A stretch of DNA of 46,456 nt from Conexibacter sp. (GTDB lineage Bacteria > Actinomycetota > Thermoleophilia > Solirubrobacterales > Solirubrobacteraceae): assembly GCA_025964325.1 (NCBI GenBank), contig JAOPZA010000144.1:1-46456 (forward strand), given 5' to 3'. Numbering within the stretch: the stretch's first letter is position 1; each line of letters starts with the position of its first letter. The notes under the pieces were generated by a model that worked only from the letters and a program-made list of their open reading frames with translations, made no database searches and was not told the DNA's origin. This document shows positions 7,991 through 17,364 of this stretch, in pieces. Both the position numbers and the translations under genes were made by a program.

Positions 7991-8076
7991 CTCGCGCAGA
8001 GCGCTCGCATGCCGTGTGCGAGCTCGCCCAGGGGCTCGCTCGCACGGCCCAGGGGAACCTGGAGGGAGCGGCATGA
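7987..8076 (+). CDS. Small ORF, 29 residues, repeat copy 1
   Basis: The ORF runs from the ATG overlapping the first ogt stop (ATGA) to a TGA that overlaps the next ATG. The peptide begins MTRAERSHAVCELAQG and ends RTAQGNLEGAA; it is amphipathic, has one Cys and no signal sequence. A GGAGCGGG stretch precedes it. I know no family for it. Because 86 is not a multiple of three, the ORF is preserved only by the exact stop/start overlap, which argues that reading through the chain is meaningful. Confidence 0.6.
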   Translation: MTRAERSHAVCELAQGLARTAQGNLEGAA

Positions 8077-8162
8077 CTCGCGCAGAGCGCTCGCATGCCG
8101 TGTGCGAGCTCGCCCAGGGGCTCGCTCGCACGGCCCAGGGGAACCTGGAGCGGGCGGCATGA
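8073..8162 (+). CDS. Small ORF, 29 residues, repeat copy 2
   Basis: It encodes the same peptide as copy 1 except for one residue near the end (NLERAA instead of NLEGAA). Its ribosome site GGAGGGAG lies at the end of unit 1, and it is coupled on both sides by ATGA overlaps. The changed bases make its end match the tail of the upstream ogt gene (CTGGAGCGGGCGG), a hint that the unit end derives from that gene. Confidence 0.6.
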   Translation: MTRAERSHAVCELAQGLARTAQGNLERAA

Positions 8163-8248
8163 CTCGCGCAGAGCGCTCGCATGCCGTGTGCGAGCTCGCC
8201 CAGGGGCTCGCTCGCACGGCCCAGGGGAACCTGGAGGGAGCGGCATGA
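8159..8248 (+). CDS. Small ORF, 29 residues, repeat copy 3
   Basis: It encodes a peptide identical to copy 1. Its stop overlaps the ATG of the second alkyltransferase gene, and the unit supplies that gene's ribosome site (GGAGGGAG, spacing about 5). Number and integrity of the copies would therefore influence how many ribosomes reach the downstream gene, if coupling is real. Confidence 0.6.
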   Translation: MTRAERSHAVCELAQGLARTAQGNLEGAA

Positions 8249-8787
8249 GCAAGCCAACGAGATGGACGATCTACGAGAGCCCGTTCGGGCCGCTCGCCCT
8301 CGAGGCGAGCGCGCGCGGCCTGCGCGGGCTGCACTTCCCGGGCGACGGCGGCCACCTCCACGTGCGCGACCGTCGACCGCTCGCGCACGCGAGCGGCATC
8401 CTCGCGGACGCGGCGACGCAGCTGGCCGCGTACTTCGCGGGCGAGCGCGTGGCGTTCGAGCTCGAGCTCGACCTCGGCGGCACGCGGTTCCAGCGCGACG
8501 TCTGGGAGCAGCTGGCGCAGATCCCGTACGCCACCACGATCAGCTACACGGAGCTGGCGCAGCGCGTCGGCCGGCCCGATCGCGTGCGCGCCGCCGGCGG
8601 CGCGGTTGCACGGACCCCGGTGCCGATCGTCGTCCCCTGCCACCGCGTGGTCGCCGTGAACGGGGCGCTGACCGGCTATCGCGGCGGTCTCGAGCGCAAG
8701 CGGGCGCTGCTCGACCTCGAGGCGCGCGGCGCCGCCGGCCTGCCGCCGGAGCCGACCCGGGCGTTCCGCCAGCTCGCGCTCCCGTGA
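8245..8787 (+). CDS. ogt: Second methylated-DNA-protein-cysteine S-methyltransferase
   Basis: The 180-residue protein has the complete fold and the active Cys in IVVPCHRVVAVNGALTGYRGG, with the Asn-hinge/helix segment IPYATTISYTELAQRVGRPDRVRAAGGAVARTPVP. It differs strongly from the upstream copy (no N-terminal extension, different first domain), so the pair is not a recent duplication; the two may prefer different alkyl adducts. Translation depends on the ribosome site inside repeat unit 3. The C-terminal tail (PPEPTRAFRQLALP) extends about 20 residues past the fold. Confidence 0.93.
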   Translation: MSKPTRWTIYESPFGPLALEASARGLRGLHFPGDGGHLHVRDRRPLAHASGILADAATQLAAYFAGERVAFELELDLGGTRFQRDVWEQLAQIPYATTISYTELAQRVGRPDRVRAAGGAVARTPVPIVVPCHRVVAVNGALTGYRGGLERKRALLDLEARGAAGLPPEPTRAFRQLALP

Positions 8788-8820
8788 GCGCCGGGACCTC
8801 CCGAAGGGACCGTGCCGGTC

Positions 8821-9501
8821 TCAGCCGCTGGCCAGGAGCGTGGCGGCCCGCTGCGTCGCCTCGGTGCGGTTGCGGACGCCGAGCTTGCGGTAGATCGCGC
8901 CGGCGTGCTTCTTCACGCTGTCGGCGCCGAGCTGCAGCTCGGCGGCGATCTCGCGGTTCGTCGCGCCGGTCGCGAGCAGCGCCAGCACCTGCCGCTCGCG
9001 CGCGGTCAGGGGCGAGGCCGGCACCTCGCCGTCGCCGACCTGCGCGGGCGCGAGGAAGACGGCAGCGCGGACGGCGCCCGCGACCTGCGCGGCGGTCGCG
9101 CCCGCCGACAGGAAGCCGGCATCGACGCGCCGCACCGACGCGGCGGTCGCCGCGCTCGCGCCGCAGCGCGAGGACAGCACGAGCGCGAGCCCGGGGTGCG
9201 CGGCGCGCAGCGCGCTCGCGAGCGAGTTGACGAACGGGCCGACGTTCGAGATGTCGACAAGCGCGACGTCCGGTCGGTGCGTGCGGATCAGCGCGACCGC
9301 GTCGCGCTGATCGGCCGCCATCAGGCAGCTCGCGACCCACGGCTCGCGCCGGAGGATCAGCGCGAGCCCGAGCCGCGTCGGCTGGTGCGCGTCGACCACG
9401 AGCGCCCGGACCGGCTGCTCGGCGCCCGGACCGGGAGCGACGTCGGCGGCGCCGGAGACCCGTGCGGAGATGTCTGCTGAGGTGCCTGTTCGGGTACTCA
9501 T
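8821..9501 (-). CDS. LuxR/NarL-family response regulator with degenerate receiver domain
   Basis: The 226-residue protein has a receiver-like half (RALVVDAHQPTRLGLAL, VALVDIS) and a C-terminal LuxR HTH (LTARERQVLALLATGATNRE and VKKHAGAIYRKLGVRNRTEA). The phospho-acceptor Asp may remain in ALVDIS, but the acidic pair is reduced to one Asp and the conserved Lys of the GYLLKD motif is lost (GFLSAGA). Control may therefore not be by a kinase; no histidine kinase lies nearby. It is divergent from the sulfur island by 73 bp and its first codons overlap the shared upstream element, so it is the prime candidate regulator of that island. Confidence 0.88.
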   Translation of the reverse strand: MSTRTGTSADISARVSGAADVAPGPGAEQPVRALVVDAHQPTRLGLALILRREPWVASCLMAADQRDAVALIRTHRPDVALVDISNVGPFVNSLASALRAAHPGLALVLSSRCGASAATAASVRRVDAGFLSAGATAAQVAGAVRAAVFLAPAQVGDGEVPASPLTARERQVLALLATGATNREIAAELQLGADSVKKHAGAIYRKLGVRNRTEATQRAATLLASG

Positions 9502-9541
9502 CGGCGCAAAGTCTACAAAGACGACCAGAAAGACCTAGATT
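9491..9541. promoter_or_regulatory. Shared upstream module, copy 1 (before the SsuD-like gene)
   Basis: CGGGTACT-N-ATCGG-NNN-AAAG at 9491-9511, then exactly 23 bases, then CTAGATT at 9535-9541. The same layout with identical spacing recurs at 12017-12067 before the ABC transporter operon. TAGATT could be a -10 element. The left part overlaps the start codon of the divergent LuxR regulator, so binding there would also control that gene. A TAGGAG ribosome site follows at 9565-9570. Confidence 0.55.
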
Positions 9542-9574
9542 CCCTCGGGTCCTCCCTCTACCGCTAGGAGCGTC

Positions 9575-10723
9575 GTGCCCGTCGTCCTGCATTGGTTCCT
9601 GCCCACCAACGGCGATTCGCGCAGCGACCTGAGCCTCGGCAACGCCGTCGGCGCGTCCGGCTCGCGCGTGACCGAGAGCGGCGTCGAGCGCGCGCCCGAG
9701 ATCGGCTACATCGGGCAGATCGCGCGCTCGGCCGAGCAGCTCGGCTTCGAGGCGGCGCTGACGCCGACGAGCAGTTGGTGCGAGGACGCGTGGGTGATCA
9801 CCGCCGGCCTGACGCAGGTGACCGAGCGCTTCAAGTTCCTCGTCGCGTTCCGCCCCGGCCTGCAGCCGCCGCTGCTGGCCGCGCAGATGGCCGCCACCTA
9901 CCAGCGCATCTCCGGCGGGCGGCTGCTGCTCAACGTCGTCGTCGGCGGCGACGACGCCGAGCAGCGGCGCTTCGGCGACACGCTCGACAAGCGCGCTCGC
10001 TACGCGCGGGCGGGCGAGTTCCTCCACGCGATCCGCGAGCTCTGGAGCGGTGAGGTCGTCGACTACCACGGCGCGCACCTGTCGCTCGAGGGCGCGCAGC
10101 TGCCGGCGCCGCCGCTCTGGCCCGACGTCTACCTCGGCGGCTCCTCGTCGGGGGCGGTCGAGGTCGCGGCGCGCTACGCCGACGTCTACCTGACCTGGGG
10201 CGAGCCGCCCGCGCAGGTCGCCCGCAAGCTCGACGGCGTGCGCGAGCGCGCCGCCGAGCTCGACCGCGAGCTGCGCTTCGGGATCCGCCTGCACGTGATC
10301 GCGCGGGAGCGCTCCGAGGAGGCGTGGGCGGAGGCGCAGCGGCTGCTCGACGGCCTCGACCCGGCCGCGATCGCGCGCGCCCAGGCGATCCAGTCGGCGT
10401 CGCAGTCGGAGGGTCAGCGCCGCATGCAGGCGCTGCACGACGGCCGCACCGACGGGCTCGAGGTCTCGCCCAACCTGTGGGCCGGCGTCGGCCTCGTGCG
10501 GGGCGGCGCCGGGACCGCGCTCGTCGGCAGCCACGAGGAGGTCGCGGACCGTATCGCCGAGTACCACGAGCTCGGCATCGACGAGTTCATCCTGTCCGGC
10601 TATCCGCATCTGGAGGAGGCCTACCGCGTCGGCGAGGGCGTGATCCCCGTGCTGCGGCGGCGCGGGCTGCTGCGCGAGCCGCCGGGGCTCGCCGGCGGGG
10701 TCGCGGCGCCGGCGCTGTCATGA
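9575..10723 (+). CDS. ssuD: LLM-class FMN-dependent sulfonate monooxygenase, SsuD-like
   Basis: The 382-residue protein belongs to the bacterial-luciferase superfamily: HWFLPTNGDSR start, SAEQLGFEAALTPTSSWCEDAWV, FKFLVAFRPGLQPPLLAAQMAAT, GGRLLLNVVVGGD, YLGGSSSGAVEVAARYADVYL and the C-terminal SGYPHLEEAYRVGEGVIPVL, all as in alkanesulfonate monooxygenases. These use reduced FMN from a separate reductase to release sulfite from sulfonates. The Cys in the TSSWCEDAW segment matches the SsuD position. GTG 9575 follows a TAGGAG site by 4 bases. The stop overlaps the SfnB-like gene. No flavin reductase is in the window. Confidence 0.9.
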   Translation: MPVVLHWFLPTNGDSRSDLSLGNAVGASGSRVTESGVERAPEIGYIGQIARSAEQLGFEAALTPTSSWCEDAWVITAGLTQVTERFKFLVAFRPGLQPPLLAAQMAATYQRISGGRLLLNVVVGGDDAEQRRFGDTLDKRARYARAGEFLHAIRELWSGEVVDYHGAHLSLEGAQLPAPPLWPDVYLGGSSSGAVEVAARYADVYLTWGEPPAQVARKLDGVRERAAELDRELRFGIRLHVIARERSEEAWAEAQRLLDGLDPAAIARAQAIQSASQSEGQRRMQALHDGRTDGLEVSPNLWAGVGLVRGGAGTALVGSHEEVADRIAEYHELGIDEFILSGYPHLEEAYRVGEGVIPVLRRRGLLREPPGLAGGVAAPALS

Positions 10724-11952
10724 GCTCGACGGCGACGCGCATCCCCGTGATCGGCTCCGAACGCGAGGCGGTCGCGACCGCGCGGACGCTGGCGAGCGCG
10801 CTGGCGGAGGGCGCCGTCGAGCGCGACCGCGCCGGCGCCGGCGCCGTCCCGAGCGCGGCGCTCGCGCTGCTCGACGCCAGCGGCCTGCTCGGCATCACCG
10901 TCCCGCGAGCGTACAGCGGCGCGGAGGTCTCGCCGGCGACGCTCGCGGAGGTGGTGCGGGTGATCGCCGCCGTCGACCCGGCGATCGCGCAGGTGCCGCA
11001 GGCGCACTTCCTGTTCGTCGACGTCCTGCGGGTCTGGGGCTCCGACGCGCAGCGCGCGGCGCTGTTCGCCGACGTGCTGGCGGGCGCGCGGATCGGCAAC
11101 GCGCTGGCCGAGCGCGGCGGCCGACACGCGCAGGACCTGACGACGCGCCTGACGCGCTCGCCGCAGGGGCGCCCGGACCCCCGCCGCCTGCTGCTGGACG
11201 GGCGCAAGTACTACTGCACCGGTGCGATCTCGTCGCGCTGGATCGCCGTCAGCGCGCTCGACGAGCGCGACCGGCTCCTCGTCGCGTTCGTCGCGCGCGA
11301 CGCGGCCGGCGTGCACGTCGACGACGACTGGGACGTGATCGGCCAGCGCGCCACCGTCAGCGGCACGACGACGTTCACGGCGGTCGAGGTCGACCCCGCG
11401 CTCGTGCTCGACTACGCGCGCGCCTACGAGCTGCCGCAGCAGTTCGGCGCGCGGGCGCAGCTCGTGCACGCTGCGATCGAGGTCGGGATCGCGGGCGGCG
11501 CGCTGCGCGACGCGCGCGCCTACCTGCGCGAGCGAGCGCGCCCCGCGACCGAGGCGGTCCGCGCGGGCGCCGCGACGGCCGCGCAGGACCCGCACACGCT
11601 GCTGCGCTACGGACGCGCGGCGACGCAGGTGCGCGCGGCCGAGGCGCTCCTGCGCGACGCGGCGGGCGTGCTCGGCGAGGTCGGCCTGGTTCCCGCCGAC
11701 GCCGCTGCGGCCGCCCGTGGCTCGCTCGCGGTCGCGTCGGCGAAGGCGTTCGGCAGCGAGGTCGCGGTCGCGGTCGCGAGCGAGCTGTTCGCGCTCTGCG
11801 GCACGAGCTCGACCGCCGCCGTCCACGACCTCGACCGCCACTGGCGCAACGCGCGCACGCACAGCGTCCACGACCCGCTCGACTGGAAGTACCACCACCT
11901 CGCCGCCTACGAGCTCGAGGACGTGCCGCCGCCCAACCACGGGCAGCTCTAG
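10720..11952 (+). CDS. sfnB: SfnB-type acyl-CoA-dehydrogenase-fold sulfur acquisition monooxygenase
   Basis: The 410-residue flavoprotein begins with the signature RIPVIGSEREAVATARTLA and continues through an acyl-CoA dehydrogenase fold (LLGITVPRAYSGAEVSPATLAEVVRVIA, DDDWDVIGQRATVSGTTTF, CGTSSTAAVHDLDRHWRNARTHSVHDPLDWKYHH). The SfnB/DszC group lacks the acyl-CoA catalytic base and acts as a flavin-dependent monooxygenase in sulfone, sulfonate or thiophene desulfurisation. It is translationally coupled to the SsuD-like gene. A strong hairpin overlaps its stop codon, ending this unit. Confidence 0.88.
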   Translation: MSSTATRIPVIGSEREAVATARTLASALAEGAVERDRAGAGAVPSAALALLDASGLLGITVPRAYSGAEVSPATLAEVVRVIAAVDPAIAQVPQAHFLFVDVLRVWGSDAQRAALFADVLAGARIGNALAERGGRHAQDLTTRLTRSPQGRPDPRRLLLDGRKYYCTGAISSRWIAVSALDERDRLLVAFVARDAAGVHVDDDWDVIGQRATVSGTTTFTAVEVDPALVLDYARAYELPQQFGARAQLVHAAIEVGIAGGALRDARAYLRERARPATEAVRAGAATAAQDPHTLLRYGRAATQVRAAEALLRDAAGVLGEVGLVPADAAAAARGSLAVASAKAFGSEVAVAVASELFALCGTSSTAAVHDLDRHWRNARTHSVHDPLDWKYHHLAAYELEDVPPPNHGQL

Positions 11953-11986
11953 ATCGGCGATCCACGAATCGCGTGGATCGCCGATC
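11952..11986 (+). terminator. Strong hairpin at the end of the ssuD-sfnB unit
   Basis: A perfect 15-bp stem, GATCGGCGATCCACG (11952-11966) and its complement (11972-11986), encloses a 5-base loop (AATCG), starting on the last base of the stop codon. There is no T tract, as is common for terminators in high-GC actinobacteria. It separates the oxygenase unit from the transporter unit. Confidence 0.75.
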
Positions 11987-12007
11987 ACGTTCGACCGCTT
12001 TCCGGCG

Positions 12008-12067
12008 GTACCCGAGCGGGTACTGATCGGGATAAAGCCGGTAATTTCAGTCGGCTTTATCTAGATT
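12008..12067. promoter_or_regulatory. Shared upstream module, copy 2 (before the ABC transporter operon), with two palindromes
   Basis: CGGGTACT-N-ATCGG-NNN-AAAG (12017-12037), 23 bases, CTAGATT (12061-12067), as in copy 1. In addition GTACCCG/CGGGTAC (12008-12014 and 12017-12023, 2-base gap) forms a palindrome, and GATAAAGCCG/CGGCTTTATC (12031-12040 and 12052-12061, 11-base gap) forms a perfect 10-bp inverted repeat ending on the putative -10. This looks like a regulator-binding promoter. The following gene starts 63 bases downstream. Confidence 0.55.
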
Positions 12068-12129
12068 GCGTCGAGTTCCGGGCGCTGCCGACCGCCGCGC
12101 GCCGCCATCCCCTCCGAGGTATCGACACG

Positions 12130-13854
12130 ATGAGTCTCGAGCATCCCGCCCCGTCCCCGCCCGCCGACACGACCCGCGGCCGCGCCCGGCTGGTCGGGCT
12201 CGCCGCCGCGCTCGCGATCGCCTCGACGCTGTCGGCCTGCGGCGGGGGTGGGGCGTCGGGCGGGAGCGACAGCGCGAGCGCCGGCACCGCCGCCGGCTCC
12301 GGCGCTGCGTCGGGGAGCGCGACGCCGGTCAGAGGCGGCACGATCCGGTACGGCCACGAGCAGGAGCCGCCGTGCCTGACGGGCGGCTGGGTGCAGGAGG
12401 CCTACATCGACCGCCAGCTGCTCGACTCGCTCGTCGCGCAGGAGAAGGGCGGCAAGATCGTGCCCTGGCTGGCCACCTCCTGGAAGGTCTCGAAGGACCA
12501 GAGAACGTGGACCTTCACCCTCAAGCCGGGGATCAGATTCACCGACGGCACGCCGCTCGACGCCGCCGCCGTCGCGAAGAACTTCAGCTACTGGCTCGAC
12601 CCCAGAACCGGCAACAGCACGGTCCAGTCCTACATCGGCGGGTACTACGCGTCGAGCAGGGCGCTCGACGCGACGACGCTGCAGCTCGATCTGAAGAAGC
12701 CGTACTCGCCGCTGCTCTCGTCGCTCTCGCAGGCGTACTTCGGGATCGTCTCGCCCCAGACGCTGGCGAGCGGCGCGGACGCCGTCTGCACCGCGCCGGT
12801 CGGCAGCGGCCCGTTCATCCTCCAGAAGTGGAACCGCGGGCAGAACCTGACGTTCGTCCGCAACCCGAGCTATGACTCGGCGCCCGCCAACGCCAAGCAC
12901 CAGGGCCCGGCCTACGTCGACGGGATCGTCTGGAAGTTCCTCGGCGACCAGACGGTCCGCTACGGCTCGCTCACGAACCACCAGTCGGACGTCATCTACG
13001 ACGTCCCGACGGTCGACTGGCAGGAGGCGAAGGCGCGCTTCGAGGTGCAGCAGTACATCACCCCCGGCACGCCGGTCCGCCTCAGCCTCAACACCAGCAG
13101 AGCGCCCTTCGACGACGTCGCCGTGCGCCGGGCGTTCGCCTATGCGACCGACCGCGCGAACGGGGTCAAGAGCGCGTTCAACGGCGTCATCCCCTACAAC
13201 GGCAACGGCGCGCTGAGCCAGAGCACGCCCGACTACGACGCGTCGCTCGCGAACGCCTACGCGTACGACCCCGGCAGAGCGAACAGCCTGCTCGACGCGG
13301 CCGGCTGGAGCGCGAAGGACGGCGCCGGCTACCGCACGAAGAACGGGAGAGAGCTGACCGTCAAGCTCGTCTACCCGGCCGGATCGGTGATCACCTCCGA
13401 GGGCGTCACGCTGCTGCAGAACATCCAGCAGCAGGCGAAGCAGGTCGGCTTCCACGTCGACCTCGTGCCGGCGACGCCGAGCGAGACGTTCAGCGGCAGA
13501 TACTCGACGCCCGACTCCTACGACGCGCAGCCGTGGTACTGGACCAGCCCGAACGCGGGCGTGCTCTACATCGTCTGGCGCCAGAACCTGAAGGACAGCC
13601 CGAACGGCAACAACGAGTCGTTCTACAACAACCCCGAGCTCGACCGCACGATCGCGGCGGCGAACTCGACGCTCGACCCGGCGAAGCAGAAGCAGCTCTA
13701 CGCCAGAGCGCAGCAGATCATCGTCGCGGAGGCGGCCGTCGTCGGCCTCTACACGCAGACGACCTCGCTGGCGATCGACAGGCGGCTGCGCGACGTGTGG
13801 CTCGAGGACTCGCAGGGCGAGCCGGTGTTCTCCGACGCGTACTTCGCCAGATGA
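12130..13854 (+). CDS. Peptide/nickel-type ABC transporter substrate-binding lipoprotein (SBP_bac_5)
   Basis: The 574-residue protein has a type II signal peptide with lipobox LSAC (Cys37), followed by a Gly/Ser/Ala-rich linker. The body carries the family-5 landmarks: LLDSLV, PWLATSWKVSKDQRTWTFTL, GIRFTDGTPLDAAAVAKNF, GSGPFILQKW and DDVAVRRAFAYATD. In this neighbourhood an organosulfur solute is more likely than a peptide, but that is inference. Arginine is written AGA in many places. It heads a four-gene transporter operon joined by ATGA overlaps. Confidence 0.92.
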   Translation: MSLEHPAPSPPADTTRGRARLVGLAAALAIASTLSACGGGGASGGSDSASAGTAAGSGAASGSATPVRGGTIRYGHEQEPPCLTGGWVQEAYIDRQLLDSLVAQEKGGKIVPWLATSWKVSKDQRTWTFTLKPGIRFTDGTPLDAAAVAKNFSYWLDPRTGNSTVQSYIGGYYASSRALDATTLQLDLKKPYSPLLSSLSQAYFGIVSPQTLASGADAVCTAPVGSGPFILQKWNRGQNLTFVRNPSYDSAPANAKHQGPAYVDGIVWKFLGDQTVRYGSLTNHQSDVIYDVPTVDWQEAKARFEVQQYITPGTPVRLSLNTSRAPFDDVAVRRAFAYATDRANGVKSAFNGVIPYNGNGALSQSTPDYDASLANAYAYDPGRANSLLDAAGWSAKDGAGYRTKNGRELTVKLVYPAGSVITSEGVTLLQNIQQQAKQVGFHVDLVPATPSETFSGRYSTPDSYDAQPWYWTSPNAGVLYIVWRQNLKDSPNGNNESFYNNPELDRTIAAANSTLDPAKQKQLYARAQQIIVAEAAVVGLYTQTTSLAIDRRLRDVWLEDSQGEPVFSDAYFAR

Positions 13855-14789
13855 GCGCCCGCGGCGTGGCCGTCCGCCTGCTCGGCGCGATCGGCGTGCT
13901 GTGGGCGGCGGCGACCTTCACGTTCTTCGTGCAGACGCTGCTGCCGGGCGACCGCGCGACGCTGATCCTCAACCAGGAGAGCGGGCAGACGATCAAGCGG
14001 ACGGCGAGCGAGCTGGCGCCGATCAACGCCAAATACGGCTTCGACGACTCGATCGTCGGCCAGTACCTGCACTACCTCGGCGGGCTGGCGCGCGGGGACC
14101 TCGGCAGCTCCTACCAGCTGCACGAGCCGGTCGCGCGCATCATCGGCGACCAGATCGGCCCGACGATCGTGCTGACCGTCACCGCGCTGCTGTTCGCGTG
14201 GGCGATCTCGCTCGTGCTGACGATCGCGACGGCGAAGCGCGGGCGCGTCCGCTCGACGCTCGGCTCCGGCTTCGAGACGATCGCCGCGGGCCTGCCGCAC
14301 TACTGGCTCGGCGTCGTCCTGCTCGTCGTCTTCGCGATCGACCTGAAGTGGTTCCCGGTCGAGGGCGAGACGAGTCTCTCCGGGCTGGTGCTGCCGGCGC
14401 TGACGCTCGGGATCCCGCTCGCCGGCTTCATCGGCCAGGTCACGCGCGACGAGTTCGAGAAGGTGCTCGACCAGCCCTTCGTCACGTCGGCCCGCGCGCG
14501 CGGGATGGGCGACCTCGGCGTGCGCACGAGACACGCCCTGCGCCATGCCGTGCTGCCGGGGATCACGCTCTCGGGCTGGGCGCTCGGCGCGCTCTTCTCT
14601 GGCGCGGTGATCGTCGAGAGCGTCTTCGCGCGGCCCGGTATCGGGCAGGTGCTCGTCTCGGCGGCCAACGCACGCGACATCCCGCTCGTCTCCGGCGTCG
14701 TGATGCTGCTCGCGTTCGTCTACGTCGTCGCGAACCTGCTCGTCGACCTCGCCTACACCGTCGTCGACCCGCGGATGCGCACGGCATGA
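13851..14789 (+). CDS. ABC transporter permease, DppB/OppB type
   Basis: The 312-residue protein has about six membrane helices. The first is AIGVLWAAATFTFFVQTLLPG, followed by the periplasmic domain typical of DppB proteins (YGFDDSIVGQYLHYLGGLARGDLGSSYQ). The EAA-type ATPase contact loop is SARARGMGDLGVRTRHALRHAVLPG near residue 210, and the end is the family-typical YTVVDPRMR. ATG 13851 overlaps the binding-protein stop. It pairs with the next permease to form the channel. Confidence 0.92.
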   Translation: MSARGVAVRLLGAIGVLWAAATFTFFVQTLLPGDRATLILNQESGQTIKRTASELAPINAKYGFDDSIVGQYLHYLGGLARGDLGSSYQLHEPVARIIGDQIGPTIVLTVTALLFAWAISLVLTIATAKRGRVRSTLGSGFETIAAGLPHYWLGVVLLVVFAIDLKWFPVEGETSLSGLVLPALTLGIPLAGFIGQVTRDEFEKVLDQPFVTSARARGMGDLGVRTRHALRHAVLPGITLSGWALGALFSGAVIVESVFARPGIGQVLVSAANARDIPLVSGVVMLLAFVYVVANLLVDLAYTVVDPRMRTA

Positions 14790-15669
14790 GCGCGATCCAG
14801 CCGTCTCCTGCCCTGCCCGTCGGCGGACCCGCGCCGTCGGCGGCCGTCACCGCCGCGTGGGTCCGCAGCCTGCGCCCCGGCGTCATCCTCGCGTCGCTCG
14901 TCGTGCTGTTCTTCGTCCTGGCGGCGATCGCGCCGGCGCTGCTGGCGCCGCGCGACCCGCTCGCGATCGACCTCGCGGCGAGCCTCAGAGCGCCGTCTGC
15001 CGGCCACGTCCTCGGCACCGACCAGTCGGGCCGCGACGTCTACACGCGGATCGTCCACGGCGCCCGCCAGTCGCTGCTGATCGGGGTCGGCGCGACCGCC
15101 CTCGCGATGGCGGTCGCGATCGCGCTCGGGTTCCTCTCGGGCCTCGGCGGCCGGCTCGTCGACGGCCTCGTCAGCCGCTTCGTCGAGGTGCTCTTCTCGT
15201 TCCCGGTGCTGATGCTCTCGCTGCTGTTCGTGACCGTCTTCGGGCCGAGCGCGACGACCGAGATCGTCGCCGTCGGGATCTCCTCGGCGCCCGGCTACGC
15301 CCGCATGATCCGCGGCCAGGTGCTGAGCGTGCGCGGCTCGGGCTACGTCGAGGCGGCGCGGGCGCTCGGACACTCCTACCCGCGCGTGATCCGCCGCCAC
15401 GTCTTCCCCAACGCGATGCGGCCGCTCGTCGTCGTCGTCACGCTCGGCGTCGGCCAGTCGATCGTGTGGGCCGCCGGCCTCGCGTTCCTCGGCCTCGGCG
15501 TCGCGCCTCCCGCCCCCGAGTGGGGGGCGATGCTCGACGCCGGCCGCAACTACGTCACGCACGCCTGGTGGCTGGAGATCTTCCCGGGCCTCGCGATCGT
15601 CCTCTTCGCCCTGTCGGTCACGACGATCGGCCGCTACCTGCAGCAGCGCCTGGAAGGAGGGCCTGCCCG

Positions 15670-15673
<4 letters not shown>
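14786..15673 (+). CDS. ABC transporter permease, DppC/OppC type
   Basis: The 295-residue protein starts with a cytoplasmic tail and one helix (GVILASLVVLFFVLAAIAPALL). The conserved periplasmic HVLGTDQSGRDVYTRIVHGARQSLLIG follows, then a five-helix core with the EAA loop YVEAARALGHSYPRVIRRHVFPNAM. LGLGVAPPAPEWGAMLDAGRNY is characteristic of DppC-type subunits. ATG overlap with the preceding gene, and its own stop overlaps the ATPase gene. Confidence 0.92.

Positions 15674-17363
<1,690 letters not shown>

Positions 17364-17364
<1 letters not shown>

Larger units (their letters stand above)
7987..8244 (+). repeat. Three head-to-tail 86-bp direct repeats
   Basis: Units lie at 7987-8072, 8073-8158 and 8159-8244. 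Units 1 and 3 read as identical; unit 2 differs at two positions near its end. Each unit starts with ATGACTCGCGCAGAG and ends with a GGAGGGAG- or GGAGCGGG-type ribosome site 4-6 bases before the next ATG. Inside each unit, GCTCGCA occurs before and after TGCGAGC, so the middle element can pair with either, giving two mutually exclusive hairpins. Between the units there is no spacer, so this is not a CRISPR array. Confidence 0.97.

Noticed and set aside
7987-8244. Direct repeats considered as a CRISPR array
   Set aside because: Units of 86 bp follow one another without unique spacers, no cas genes are near, and each unit is an ORF.
8009-8257. Longer open frames across the 86-bp repeats on both strands
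   Set aside because: They arise because the repeat has no stop in some frames; their products are Arg/Pro/Ala-rich with shadow-type composition, and they lack ribosome sites, unlike the ATGA-linked 29-codon ORFs.
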